Shown here piece after piece: positions 24,797-33,204 of a stretch of 64,000 nucleotides of DNA. The notes below the pieces were generated by a model that saw nothing but the letters and a program-made list of their open reading frames with translations, was not told where the DNA came from and searched no databases. Position numbers and translations under genes: made by a program. Position 1 is the first letter of the stretch, and every line of letters begins with the position of its first letter. Where the stretch lies: assembly GCF_947496995.1 (NCBI RefSeq), contig NZ_CANMFD010000008.1, positions 93,010 to 157,009 on the forward strand, in the 5' to 3' direction. The DNA is from an uncultured Roseibium sp. (GTDB taxonomy: Bacteria; Pseudomonadota; Alphaproteobacteria; Rhizobiales; Stappiaceae).

Positions 24797-25705
24797 ATGA
24801 GCTACTTGGTGAATGCGCTCGGTCATGTTCAGCTGAACGTGATTGACGTCCAGGCCCTGGTTGATGAGTCGGTTTCCATCCTCGGCTTGCATGTCACGCA
24901 TGAACATGGTGGCTCTGTCTGGCTGTCATCGAACGGGCGCCGGGCGGAACTGGTCCTGCACCAGGCCTCCGAAAACTCCGTGCGCTCCATCGGCTTCGAT
25001 GCGATCTCGGAAGACGCCGTGGCGCAAGCCGCAGGCAGGGTCGCGGCCGCCGGGTGCCGCGTCGTCGCGACGCAGCCGAGCCTGTCCTGCTGCGAAAAAG
25101 GCATGAGCTTCGTGACCCCTCAAGGCCATACTTTCGAGGTCCACTCTCCAATTGCGGATGAAACATACGGCCGGCGGCATGCCACCGTCGGGCTCGGTCC
25201 CTTGCGCCTTGACCACGTTAATATCACCTCGCCGGAACCGGCTGAAACACGAGCCCAGCTTGAGCAGATCATGGGTCTGCGATTGTCGGAACGGATGGTG
25301 GATGACGGGCTGAGCTGGATGCGCGGAGGCAACCGCCTGCATCACATTCTGGGCATCGTGCGCGGCCCGACGGGCATGCACCATTATTCCTGGGAAGTGT
25401 CCGAATTTTCCGACTACTGCCGTCTCGGCGATTTGCTCGATACCCACGACAAGATGCTGGTGTGGGGCCCCGGGCGGCACCGGCCGGGTGACAATACCTA
25501 CGCCTATTATATCGACGCCTGCGGCGCGATGGTCGAATGCGCAGGCGGCATGGCGTTCATCCACGATGATGACCGCTATGAACCGAACGTGATTACCGCG
25601 CTGAAGCGACCCGAGAATGTCCGCGTGATGAACGTCTGGGGAGAACCCGCACCCGCCCCCTGGCTCGCGCACAAGTTTCCATGGGCCGCCCCGCAGGACG
25701 CATGA
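24797..25705 (+). CDS. VOC-superfamily protein, extradiol dioxygenase-like
   Basis: 302 residues from the ATG at 24797. Two VOC modules are visible: residues 1-115 beginning LGHVQLNVIDVQ, and a second from about 135 beginning LRLDHVNITSPEPAETRAQL. The second carries the His in LDHVNI, the His in GMHHYSWEV and the Glu in GAMVECAGG, the 2-His-1-carboxylate arrangement of type I extradiol (catechol-2,3) dioxygenases. HHILGIVRGPTG and DTHDKMLVWGPGRH also fit. It may cleave an aromatic ring ahead of the FAH enzyme; the substrate is unknown. Confidence 0.88.
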   Translation: MSYLVNALGHVQLNVIDVQALVDESVSILGLHVTHEHGGSVWLSSNGRRAELVLHQASENSVRSIGFDAISEDAVAQAAGRVAAAGCRVVATQPSLSCCEKGMSFVTPQGHTFEVHSPIADETYGRRHATVGLGPLRLDHVNITSPEPAETRAQLEQIMGLRLSERMVDDGLSWMRGGNRLHHILGIVRGPTGMHHYSWEVSEFSDYCRLGDLLDTHDKMLVWGPGRHRPGDNTYAYYIDACGAMVECAGGMAFIHDDDRYEPNVITALKRPENVRVMNVWGEPAPAPWLAHKFPWAAPQDA

Positions 25706-25722
25706 CGCCCCCAACATAAAGT

Positions 25723-26298
25723 ATGGACGACAACGTGATCAAAATCGGAATTCTGGAAGGCTCGCTCAGGCAGCAATCGCTCTCAAGGGCGGTTGCCCGC
25801 TCCGTGCCCGGTCTGGTGCCCCAGGGCATGACATGTGAGTCCCTGCCCAACCCGGGCACCCTGCCGCTGTTCAATCAGGATGTTCTCGACGCCGGCTTGC
25901 CCGCAGCCGTCGGTGCAATGACAGACGCGGTCGCCGGTGTCGATGCCTTGCTGATCGTGACACCGGAATACAACTGGTCAATTCCGGGCGCGCTGAAAAA
26001 CGCGATCGATTGGCTGTCCCGCGCCAACCCAAATCCGCTCGCGGACAAACCTGTCGCCATCTGGAGCGTGTCCCCCGGTCTGCTCGGTGGCGCAAGGGTT
26101 CATGAAAGCCTGCGTCAGGTGCTTCACAGTCAGGACATGCAAATCATGGCGAAACCCGAGGTGCAGGTCGCAGGCGCCAGGGGGAAGGTCGATGTGGAGG
26201 CTGCCAGCATCACCAATCCGGACACCGAAGCCTTCCTGCGCGATCATCTGGCAAGGTTTGAAACCTTCAGCGCCGCACGGCGCGCGCAAACCCGGTAA
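25723..26298 (+). CDS. NAD(P)H-dependent FMN reductase
   Basis: 191 residues with the flavodoxin-like FMN-binding start KIGILEGSLRQQSLSRAVAR and the diagnostic VTPEYNWSIPGALKNAIDWL near residues 75-95. This is the standard NADPH-dependent FMN reductase family (SsuE/chromate-reductase-like). It lies 17 bases after the VOC gene. It could supply reduced flavin to a monooxygenase, but none is encoded in this operon, or reduce a quinone intermediate directly. Confidence 0.92.
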   Translation: MDDNVIKIGILEGSLRQQSLSRAVARSVPGLVPQGMTCESLPNPGTLPLFNQDVLDAGLPAAVGAMTDAVAGVDALLIVTPEYNWSIPGALKNAIDWLSRANPNPLADKPVAIWSVSPGLLGGARVHESLRQVLHSQDMQIMAKPEVQVAGARGKVDVEAASITNPDTEAFLRDHLARFETFSAARRAQTR

Positions 26299-26325
26299 CT
26301 CTCGAAGCGACACCAAGGACCCTGA

Positions 26326-27213
26326 ATGGAACACGATCTCACATTCATGTCAGACGGCCTGAAATTGTCAGGCATTCTGCACGTCCCCAAAGGACGCAAA
26401 CCCGGACAGCGCCTGCCGACCTTCATCGTGTTGCACGGCTTCGTCGGCACCAAGGACAAGTCTCACGTGGAGCTTGTCGCGCGCATGATCGAGGAAATGG
26501 GCTATTGCGTTTTCCGCATCGATTTTCGCGGTTGCGGCCAAAGCGAAGGCGCGCGCGGCGAGGTGCGGTGCTTTGATCAGGTCGCCGACACGCGCAACGC
26601 GCTCAGCTTCATTGCACAGCGCGAAGAGGTGGACCCGGACCGCATAGGCGTCACCGGCCACAGCTTCGGAGCGGCCGTCGCGATCTTCACCGGCGGTGTC
26701 GATCAGCGCGTGGCCTGTGTTCTGTCGCTCTGCGGCTGGGGAGACGGCGAACGCAAATTCCGCGGACAACACCCGACCCCGGAGGCTTGGGCGAAATTCA
26801 CCGCCCTTCTGGACGAAGGCCGCAGGCATAAGGCGGCCACGGGCGAAAGCTTGTGGGTTTCGCGCTTCGACGTGGTTCCCATCCCCGAAGAACTGCGCAA
26901 GAATCTGTCTCCACATGCCCAGTTCGAAGTGCCGGTCGAGACTGCCATCAGCATGTATAATTTCCGTGCGGAAGATGTCGTGGCCGAGATCGCGCCGCGT
27001 CCGCTTCTACTGTTCCATACCGCAGGGGACGTGATCACACCGATGGAGCAGTCGATCCGGCTGTTCGAAAAAGCCGGCGCCAACGCCGAGCTGATGATCC
27101 CTACCGGTGTCTCTCATTTCCCGCTGTCGGATGAGGACGAGCCGCATACCCGGGCGTTGATCCATGCCTGGCTGAAAAAATTCTTCCCGACACCGCTGGG
27201 TTCACAAGCATGA
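26326..27213 (+). CDS. Alpha/beta hydrolase (dienelactone/feruloyl-esterase-like)
   Basis: 295 residues. FIVLHGFVGTKDKSHVELVA gives the oxyanion region. RIDFRGCGQSEGARGE is typical of acyl hydrolases, and GHSFGAA holds the nucleophile Ser113. The Asp lies in HTAGDVITPM and the His in GVSHFPLSDEDEPH. There is no signal peptide. In this operon it could hydrolyse an ester, lactone or meta-cleavage product. Its stop overlaps the start of the dehydrogenase gene (ATGA). Confidence 0.92.
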   Translation: MEHDLTFMSDGLKLSGILHVPKGRKPGQRLPTFIVLHGFVGTKDKSHVELVARMIEEMGYCVFRIDFRGCGQSEGARGEVRCFDQVADTRNALSFIAQREEVDPDRIGVTGHSFGAAVAIFTGGVDQRVACVLSLCGWGDGERKFRGQHPTPEAWAKFTALLDEGRRHKAATGESLWVSRFDVVPIPEELRKNLSPHAQFEVPVETAISMYNFRAEDVVAEIAPRPLLLFHTAGDVITPMEQSIRLFEKAGANAELMIPTGVSHFPLSDEDEPHTRALIHAWLKKFFPTPLGSQA

Positions 27214-28268
27214 AGCTGTTCCACCCGGACAAACTCAAGCGGTATGCCGCAGATCTTCTGCAGGCCGGCGGTTACAGCCCGGCCCATGCGGAAAATACGG
27301 CTGAAATCCTTGTCTGGGCAAACGCGCGTGGAGCGGACTCACATGGGGTCCTGCGCATACCTCGCTATATCGAGATGACCGAAGAGGGGACCATCGATCC
27401 GGTCGCGGTTCCCCATGTCGTGTCCCGGGAAGGAGCGGTTTCCGTGCTGGAAGCAGCGCGCGCTCCCGGCCCTTCCGCGATGATCGCGGCCATGGATACG
27501 GCAGTGGAGACAGCCGGACGTTTCGGGATCGGCTGGTGCTCGGCGCGTAACATCACCCACGCGGGAGCCGTCGGCTACTTCGCGCTGCGAGCTGCCGAAA
27601 ACGGCTGTCTGGGGATAGTCATGACGGCCTCCGGCCCCTTGATGGCCTACCACGGGGCTCGGGTCTCCGGGCTTTCGACAAATCCGATTTCCATCGCCGC
27701 ACCATCGCAGGGACTGCCACTTCTTCTGGATATGTCCACCTCCACCGTGGCACTGGGAAAGATCATGCATGCCAGGGATACCGGCTCGGCCATACCGGAA
27801 GGTTGGGCGATTGCCGCTGATGGCACGCCTGCGACGGACCCTTCGGATGTGGCGACGCTGACACCTCTTGGCGGCCCCAAGGGGTCCGGCCTGTCCCTGA
27901 TGATCGAAGTCCTCGCAAGTGTCCTCGTGGCAAACCCCGCGATCGCTCCTGTGCTGGCGGGAGAAAAAGGCGCCATGAATGGTGCCGCGCTGGCCATAAA
28001 GATTGCGGCTTTCGGTGAGCCGGACACCTTTGCCGAACACATCTCGGATCTGGCGGACCGCCTCAGGAAGTTGCCCCGTGCACCGGGCACAGACAAAATC
28101 CTGATGCCCGGGGAACGCGGGTTTTGTCTGTCTGCCGAACGCATGCAAAACGGCATTCCAATTGCAGAAGGCACACTCAAGCGATTGGCGGCGGTCGCCG
28201 ACAGGTTCGGCATCGTTCCGCCGGCGCCTTCGAATACACCGGCAGGGACCATGAACAAGGGGCCGTGA
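27210..28268 (+). CDS. Ldh-family malate/L-lactate/ureidoglycolate-type dehydrogenase
   Basis: 352 residues of the Ldh_2 fold, unrelated to Rossmann-type malate dehydrogenase. Marks are NARGADSHGVLRIPRYIEMT with the catalytic His, GWCSARNITHAGAVGYFALR, MTASGPLMAYHGARVSGLST, LLLDMSTSTVALGKI, and GGPKGSGLSLMIEVLASVLV. Members use NAD(P) to interconvert 2-hydroxy and 2-oxo acids, including malate, lactate, sulfolactate and ureidoglycolate. It is coupled by ATGA to the hydrolase gene and precedes the tricarboxylate-type transporter, so a hydroxy-acid intermediate is plausible. Confidence 0.93.
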   Translation: MKLFHPDKLKRYAADLLQAGGYSPAHAENTAEILVWANARGADSHGVLRIPRYIEMTEEGTIDPVAVPHVVSREGAVSVLEAARAPGPSAMIAAMDTAVETAGRFGIGWCSARNITHAGAVGYFALRAAENGCLGIVMTASGPLMAYHGARVSGLSTNPISIAAPSQGLPLLLDMSTSTVALGKIMHARDTGSAIPEGWAIAADGTPATDPSDVATLTPLGGPKGSGLSLMIEVLASVLVANPAIAPVLAGEKGAMNGAALAIKIAAFGEPDTFAEHISDLADRLRKLPRAPGTDKILMPGERGFCLSAERMQNGIPIAEGTLKRLAAVADRFGIVPPAPSNTPAGTMNKGP

Positions 28269-28309
28269 AACAGGCCTCGTCGATCAACGGTCTCAGGGAG
28301 GAGACGGTT

Positions 28310-28774
28310 ATGCAAAGCGTGACCCAGGATTGGCCAGGCACAGCGCGGCGCGCCCTGAGCGGCAGCGTGCTGCTTGTGGCGGGTCTTGTGATGCTGTTGA
28401 TCTGCTGGAGCTATCCGGTGGGCAACCTGACCCAGATGGGTCCGGGGTACATCCCGCGTGTGGTGGGCTTCTTGATCTGCGCTTTGGCTGTTGCGATCAT
28501 CGCCATTGACGTGGCGACCCCCGAAGCCGCGCAGGCGGGCAGGATGCATCCGCGTGGATTGATCTTCGTCTCGACGGCCATCCTCCTGTTCGCCGGTCTT
28601 ATCGACATCGCCGGCCTTGTGCCGTCGATGTTCCTCGCCGTCGTCGTCTCGATGTTTGCCGATGACGAGGCGCGCCCCTTGCCCGTGCTGGTTTACGCCT
28701 GTCTCGCGACCCTTGGAGGGTGGCTGTTGTTCCTTGTCGCACTCGAATTGCCCATTCCGGCATTCTGGAGGTAG
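28310..28774 (+). CDS. tctB: TctB small membrane subunit of a tripartite tricarboxylate-type transporter
   Basis: 154 residues from the ATG at 28310, which has AGGGAGGAG upstream; the frame from 28124 is a shadow of the dehydrogenase gene. Four hydrophobic segments fit TctB (GSVLLVAGLVMLLICWSYPV, PRVVGFLICALAVAIIAIDV, RGLIFVSTAILLFAGLIDIA, PVLVYACLATLGGWLLFLVA). MGPGYIPRVVG is typical of the family. Its stop is two bases before the tctA start. It anchors or stabilises TctA in the inner membrane. Confidence 0.92.
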   Translation: MQSVTQDWPGTARRALSGSVLLVAGLVMLLICWSYPVGNLTQMGPGYIPRVVGFLICALAVAIIAIDVATPEAAQAGRMHPRGLIFVSTAILLFAGLIDIAGLVPSMFLAVVVSMFADDEARPLPVLVYACLATLGGWLLFLVALELPIPAFWR

Positions 28775-28776
28775 CG

Positions 28777-30273
28777 ATGATCGATCAGTTCCTGCTCGGT
28801 CTGAGCGTCGTTCTGCAACCCGAGATCCTGATGTATGCCTTCATCGGCGTGTTCATCGGTCAGCTCATCGGGGTCTTGCCCGGGATCGGCGCAATCACGG
28901 CTATTTCGCTGTTGCTGCCGGTCACCTTCTACCTCGATGCAACGACCTCGATGATCATGCTGGCGGGCATATATTACGGTTCCCAGTATGGCGGCTCCAT
29001 CGCCTCCATCCTTCTGAACCTGCCGGGAACGCCATCATCGGTGGTCACCTGTCTTGAAGGCTATCCGCTGGCGCAACGCAGCCGCGCCGGGCTTGCGCTT
29101 TTCGTGGCGGCCTGTTCGTCCTTCGTCGGCGGCATCGTCGGCGTCGCCATTCTGGTGCTGGCGGCGATCCCCATGACGATCATCGCGTTGCGCTTCGGCG
29201 CACCGGAATACGCCATGCTTGTGATCCTCGGCTTGCTCGCCGCCTCGCTGATCGGCACCGGTTCCCAGATCCGCTCCTTCGCCATGGTGCTCCTGGGGAT
29301 CGCCCTGGGACTTGTCGGTGCGGATGCGACGACCGGGTACTACCGCTTTGTCGCCATGCCGGAAATGGCTGACGGGATCAGCCTTGTATCCCTGGCCATG
29401 GGCCTTTTCGGGGTCAGCGAGATCATCCGCAACGCCTCCCGGCGCAGCCCGCCGGGACCGGCGCTCTCAATCACCATGCGGGACGTCCTTCCCACCAGAG
29501 CGGAAGCCCGCTCCCTGGTGCTGCCGATTGTGCGCGGATCCGGCATCGGCAGCTTCTTCGGCGCCCTGCCCGGAACCGGTGCGGCCATTGCCTCCTTCAT
29601 GGCCTACGCCATGGAGAGACGGTTTTCACGCACACCTGAAAAGTTCGGCAAGGGGCATCTGCCCGGCCTGGCGGCGCCGGAGTCCGCCAACAACGCGGCT
29701 GCCCAGACGGGCTTTATCCCGACGTTGACACTGGGCATCCCCGGTGATGCGGTGATGGCGCTGATCATAGGCGCGCTGATACTGAACGGCATCATTCCCG
29801 GACCGCGCCTCGCGGTCGATCAGCCGGAGCTTTTCTGGGGTGTGATCGCGAGTTTCTTCGTCGGCAACATCATTCTCCTTCTGATCAACATCCCGCTGAT
29901 AAAGCTCTGGGTTCTGCTTCTGCGCGTGCCCTACCAGAAGCTCTATCCGGTGATCATCGTCATGATCTGTGTCGGCGTCTATTCACACCGCACCAGCGTC
30001 ACGGATGTGGTTCTCACGCTCGCCTTCGGCGTGCTTGGCTACCTGATGAAGAATTACCGCTTCGAGCCGGCCCCCGTCATGCTGGGCTTTGTCCTTGGCC
30101 CGCTGCTTGAGGACAATTTCCGCCGGACCATGCTGCTGTACGGCGGCGATTTCACGATCTTCCTGACTCGGCCGATCAGCGCCATGCTGGTCGCATGTTC
30201 GGCCGTGCTGATCGCATTTGCCGTCTGGTCGGGAGTTTCGGCCATGAGAAAACCCGTCCACTCAACGCCTTGA
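28777..30273 (+). CDS. tctA: TctA large membrane subunit of a tripartite tricarboxylate-type transporter
   Basis: 498 residues from the ATG at 28777. The N-terminal half has FIGQLIGVLPGIGAITAISL and YYGSQYGGSIASILLNLPGT, where both glycine-rich motifs mark the TctA translocation core. The second half repeats them as SFFGALPGTGAAIASFMAYA and ESANNAAAQTGFIPTLTLGI. About twelve membrane segments are apparent. It is the cation-coupled permease taking substrate from the 30342 receptor. Confidence 0.96.
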   Translation: MIDQFLLGLSVVLQPEILMYAFIGVFIGQLIGVLPGIGAITAISLLLPVTFYLDATTSMIMLAGIYYGSQYGGSIASILLNLPGTPSSVVTCLEGYPLAQRSRAGLALFVAACSSFVGGIVGVAILVLAAIPMTIIALRFGAPEYAMLVILGLLAASLIGTGSQIRSFAMVLLGIALGLVGADATTGYYRFVAMPEMADGISLVSLAMGLFGVSEIIRNASRRSPPGPALSITMRDVLPTRAEARSLVLPIVRGSGIGSFFGALPGTGAAIASFMAYAMERRFSRTPEKFGKGHLPGLAAPESANNAAAQTGFIPTLTLGIPGDAVMALIIGALILNGIIPGPRLAVDQPELFWGVIASFFVGNIILLLINIPLIKLWVLLLRVPYQKLYPVIIVMICVGVYSHRTSVTDVVLTLAFGVLGYLMKNYRFEPAPVMLGFVLGPLLEDNFRRTMLLYGGDFTIFLTRPISAMLVACSAVLIAFAVWSGVSAMRKPVHSTP

Positions 30274-30341
30274 GTTAAGCGAAAAGCCTTCAACAAGCCC
30301 GGGCTGACGGAACAAGGGCTTGAACAACTGGGAGGAATACA

Positions 30342-31304
30342 ATGTTCAAGAAATTACTGGCAGCTCTGCCATTGACCCTCGCGCTGGCGCTGCCTGCCGC
30401 CGCGCAAGACAGCTTTCCCGATCACTCCTTGCGGATCGTCCACGGCTTTGGCGCCGGTGGCAATGCCGACACCGTGTCCCGCATCCTGGCCGAGGAAATG
30501 TCCAAGGGCCTCGGACAGCCGGTGGTCGTGGAATCACGTCCCGGCGCAGGAGGCACCGTGGCTTCCGGCTATGTCACCAAACAGGACCCGGACGGCTATA
30601 CGATGCAGTTGATGGTGGGCGGCCACGCCGTGGCCGCGGCGCTTTACAATCAGTTGCCTTACGAGTCCGTCGATGACTACACCTTCATCTCCACCCTGGG
30701 CCAGTTCCCGTTCTTCATTGCAGCCAGAGCCGGTGAATACGAGTCCATCAATGCGCTGATCGAGGCTGCCAAGGCTGCCCCCGGCACGCTCAAGATCGGC
30801 CATTCCGGCGTCGGATCCACCCAGCACCTGACGGGTGAACTTCTCGATCTTCGCACCGGAGCGAAGTTCATTCATGTGCCCTACAAGGGCGGCGCTGCGG
30901 CAAGTACGGCCCTGATGGGCGGCGAAGTGGACGTGATCATCGACACCGGAACCGTTATCCGCGGACAGGCCGAAGCAGGCGTCTATGACATCCTTGCAGC
31001 GACTTCCGAAAACCGCTGGCCGGATTCTCCCGACGTTCCGACCGTGTCGGAAACCGTCTCCCCAGGTTTCGATGTCGTCTCCTGGACCGCCATCGGCATG
31101 CCCGCAGACGTGCCCGATGACATTGCCGAACGCATCCGCGGCGAAGTGCATAAAGCGCTGGAATTGCCCGAGGTGCAGGAAAAGATCGGCGACCTGGGAG
31201 CCAAGGCTGGCGGTTCGAGCGGCGAAGAGCTCAAGGCGCTCATCGAAGGCCAAATCGCCGTCTGGACCGACGTGATTGATTCAGCCGGTATCGACAAACG
31301 CTGA
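30342..31304 (+). CDS. tctC: TctC/Bug-type periplasmic substrate receptor
   Basis: 320 residues starting MFKKLLAALPLTLALALPAA, a clear signal peptide, with GGGAGG upstream. Bug-family marks follow: LRIVHGFGAGGNADTVSRIL, GQPVVVESRPGAGGTVASGY, KIGHSGVGSTQHLTGELL, and HVPYKGGAAASTALMGGEVD. These receptors bind carboxylates, including aromatic ones such as terephthalate. The enzymes upstream make an aromatic or hydroxy-carboxylate ligand plausible, by inference. A strong hairpin follows. Confidence 0.95.
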   Translation: MFKKLLAALPLTLALALPAAAQDSFPDHSLRIVHGFGAGGNADTVSRILAEEMSKGLGQPVVVESRPGAGGTVASGYVTKQDPDGYTMQLMVGGHAVAAALYNQLPYESVDDYTFISTLGQFPFFIAARAGEYESINALIEAAKAAPGTLKIGHSGVGSTQHLTGELLDLRTGAKFIHVPYKGGAAASTALMGGEVDVIIDTGTVIRGQAEAGVYDILAATSENRWPDSPDVPTVSETVSPGFDVVSWTAIGMPADVPDDIAERIRGEVHKALELPEVQEKIGDLGAKAGGSSGEELKALIEGQIAVWTDVIDSAGIDKR

Positions 31305-31310
31305 CGTCCC

Positions 31311-31336
31311 GGCCCGCCGGTCCATTCCGGCGGGCC
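31311..31336 (+). terminator. Strong hairpin after tctC
   Basis: GGCCCGCCGG (31311-31320) and CCGGCGGGCC (31327-31336) form a perfect 10-bp stem with a 6-base loop, followed by TTGTCGTT. With so weak a T run it is likely a partial terminator or 3'-end protector between tctC and the YciI-like gene. Confidence 0.65.
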
Positions 31337-31367
31337 TTGTCGTTCCAGATCCGATTGGAGCCTCATC

Positions 31368-31742
31368 ATGAGTGCACAGAAACCCGAAGACCTCTACGCC
31401 AGCATGCTGCGCCAGTCGCTCTATGTCATCACCACGACGCCCGCACGCGGACCCGGGATGCAGGAGCTTCTGCCCGCACATCTGGAGTATCAGATCAGGA
31501 TGGAGCGCGACGGCATTCTGTTCGGCGCCGGCCCGCTGTTCGAGGAAGGTGCGGACGTCCCCTACGGCGGCATGATCATTGTGCGCGCCAGAGATGAGGC
31601 GGAAGCCCGCGCGCTCGCGGATGCCGATCCGTTCCACGCCGCCGGCCTGCGCCGGTATGACCTGCGCCGCTGGATGCTGAACGAAGGTTCGATGACCTTC
31701 ACCGTGCGCTATTCCGACCAGACCGCCGTGGTCGGCGGTTAG
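31368..31742 (+). CDS. YciI-like protein
   Basis: 124 residues of the YCII/dimeric alpha-beta barrel family. SLYVITTTPARGPGMQELLP, LEYQIRMERDGILFGAGPLF and ALADADPFHAAGLRRYDLRR fit, the last being the conserved DPFxxAG-like stretch. Related proteins include muconolactone-isomerase-like enzymes and chlorohydroquinone dehydrochlorinase-like enzymes. It is the fourth gene after tctB on the same strand, and may act on a lactone intermediate; function is not established. Confidence 0.85.
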   Translation: MSAQKPEDLYASMLRQSLYVITTTPARGPGMQELLPAHLEYQIRMERDGILFGAGPLFEEGADVPYGGMIIVRARDEAEARALADADPFHAAGLRRYDLRRWMLNEGSMTFTVRYSDQTAVVGG

Positions 31743-31750
31743 GTCACGGC

Positions 31751-31778
31751 CAATTCCTGCACGACCATGCAGGAATTG
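31751..31778 (+). terminator. Perfect hairpin after the YciI-like gene
   Basis: CAATTCCTGCA (31751-31761) and TGCAGGAATTG (31768-31778) form an 11-bp perfect stem with a 6-base loop in the gap between the YciI-like and NIPSNAP genes. AACTCTTATCTG follows, so there is no clean T tract. It may mark the end of the main transcript or a protein-binding palindrome. Confidence 0.45.
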
Positions 31779-31892
31779 AACTCTTATCTGATCCGCCTGC
31801 CGCACAAACCCGCGCAAGGTATCGACGAAGACCTGAGCACCTCGCGATAAAATCGCCGCGACATCGACTGCAGGCCCCAAAAGGAAATCCCG

Positions 31893-32222
31893 ATGATCTA
31901 TGAAATGCGCGTCTATTCATGTGTGCCCGGTGGAATGCCCGCCCTCCTGCAACGGTTCGAAACGACAACCTTGCGCATCTGGCAACGGATCGGCCTGCGT
32001 CCCGCAGGCTTTTTCACCACGTTGGTAGGCCCCTCGAACCACGACCTGACCTATTTCCTGGCATGGGAAACGCTGGAAGAGCGCGAGCGCCTCTGGACCG
32101 CCTTTGCAACAGATCCCGAATGGGTCTCGGCCCGTTCCGCCCATCAGGCCGAACACGGCGAAGTCGTGGCCAACATCGCTTCCAGCTTTCTAACTCCGAC
32201 CGCCTTCTCCACGGTGCGCTAG
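31893..32222 (+). CDS. NIPSNAP-family protein
   Basis: 109 residues with the family opening MIYEMRVYSCVPGGMPALLQRFE and GFFTTLVGPSNHDLTYFLAWET, then ERERLWTAFATDPEWVSA. These are small ferredoxin-like-fold proteins often found in catabolic operons, without a settled function. A 150-base gap separates it from the YciI-like gene. It converges with the RraA-like gene, whose stop is 57 bases away. Confidence 0.9.
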   Translation: MIYEMRVYSCVPGGMPALLQRFETTTLRIWQRIGLRPAGFFTTLVGPSNHDLTYFLAWETLEERERLWTAFATDPEWVSARSAHQAEHGEVVANIASSFLTPTAFSTVR

Positions 32223-32279
32223 AAACCGGAATATGGCATGCCCCGGTCCGCGTAAGACAGCGCGACGGATTTGGGCATT

Positions 32280-32975
32280 TCATTCATAAAAGCCGTCAAT
32301 CTGCTCGAAACCCTCAGCCTCGAGCGCAGGCTCGACCCAGCTCCGGTCCAGGGTTCCGGCAAGACCTGCCGCAACCTTCTCCTGATCCGTCTTCGACAAG
32401 GCGCGGGCTCGCTCCAGCACACCCGCAGCGCCCGTCCGCGGAATGACCACCACGCCGTCATTGTCGGCCAGGATGACGTCCCCCGCGCTCACGCTGACGC
32501 CGCCGCAGGCGATTGGAACGTTCACTTCTCCCGGACCGTTCTTGAAAGGTCCGCCGGGCCGCAGACCGGTGGCGAACACCGGAAGCTCCAGGCTGTCCAA
32601 CGAGTCGACATCGCGCACCGGACCGTCGAAGACCATCCCGGCAACGCCGCGAGACTTCGCATATCCGAACATCACTTCGCCCATCAGCGCCTGATTGTCC
32701 GCACCACCGTTGGAAACGATGATCACATCACCGGGCACGGCGATGTCCAAGGCTTTGTACAACAACAGGTTGTTGCCGGCACAGACCCGTACCGTCACCG
32801 CGGCGCCTGCCATTGGCGCGGCAAGCGGCGGCCCCATCCGGCGGATGCGTGGCTCCAGGGAGTTCAGGCGGTTCATCGAGTCGGCGACATTGGCCGACGG
32901 CAAAGTACGGAACCCGTCCACAATGTCGGCAGGCGTTACCTGACGCTTGAGATAAATTCTTGAACCGACGTTCAT
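32280..32975 (-). CDS. RraA-like protein, 4-hydroxy-4-methyl-2-oxoglutarate/4-carboxy-4-hydroxy-2-oxoadipate aldolase family
   Basis: 231 residues from the ATG at 32975, preceded by GGCGGGGG. Family marks are LPSANVADSMNRLNSLEPRI, GAAVTVRVCAGNNLLLYKAL, GDVIIVSNGGADNQALMGEV, GVAGMVFDGPVRDVDSLDSL with the conserved Arg-Asp, and GGVSVSAGDVILADNDGVVV. HMG/CHA aldolases split products of meta-cleavage (gallate, protocatechuate) pathways to pyruvate and oxaloacetate. Its position converging on the FAH/VOC/TctABC operon suggests a final step of the same pathway, by inference. The promoter side holds an ATCGATCGAT palindrome (33080-33089). Confidence 0.9.
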   Translation of the reverse strand: MNVGSRIYLKRQVTPADIVDGFRTLPSANVADSMNRLNSLEPRIRRMGPPLAAPMAGAAVTVRVCAGNNLLLYKALDIAVPGDVIIVSNGGADNQALMGEVMFGYAKSRGVAGMVFDGPVRDVDSLDSLELPVFATGLRPGGPFKNGPGEVNVPIACGGVSVSAGDVILADNDGVVVIPRTGAAGVLERARALSKTDQEKVAAGLAGTLDRSWVEPALEAEGFEQIDGFYE

Positions 32976-33204
32976 ACCATTTCCCCCGCCTTTCTCCGGC
33001 AGGCCACGGCCAGCCGCCTCCCCGTTAGATCTCGGGAAGCTTGAGGGCACCGATCCATAGCGTCAATTCGAATTAATTTATCGATCGATATTCATGAGGG
33101 ACGAGAAGCCCATGGCGGCTCTGGCTCTTCGCGTTGCCTACACTCGCGACAACGGCAGGACGCGGATCGGCCCGCTGCCCGAGAAGCAGACGACCAGCCG
33201 GAGC

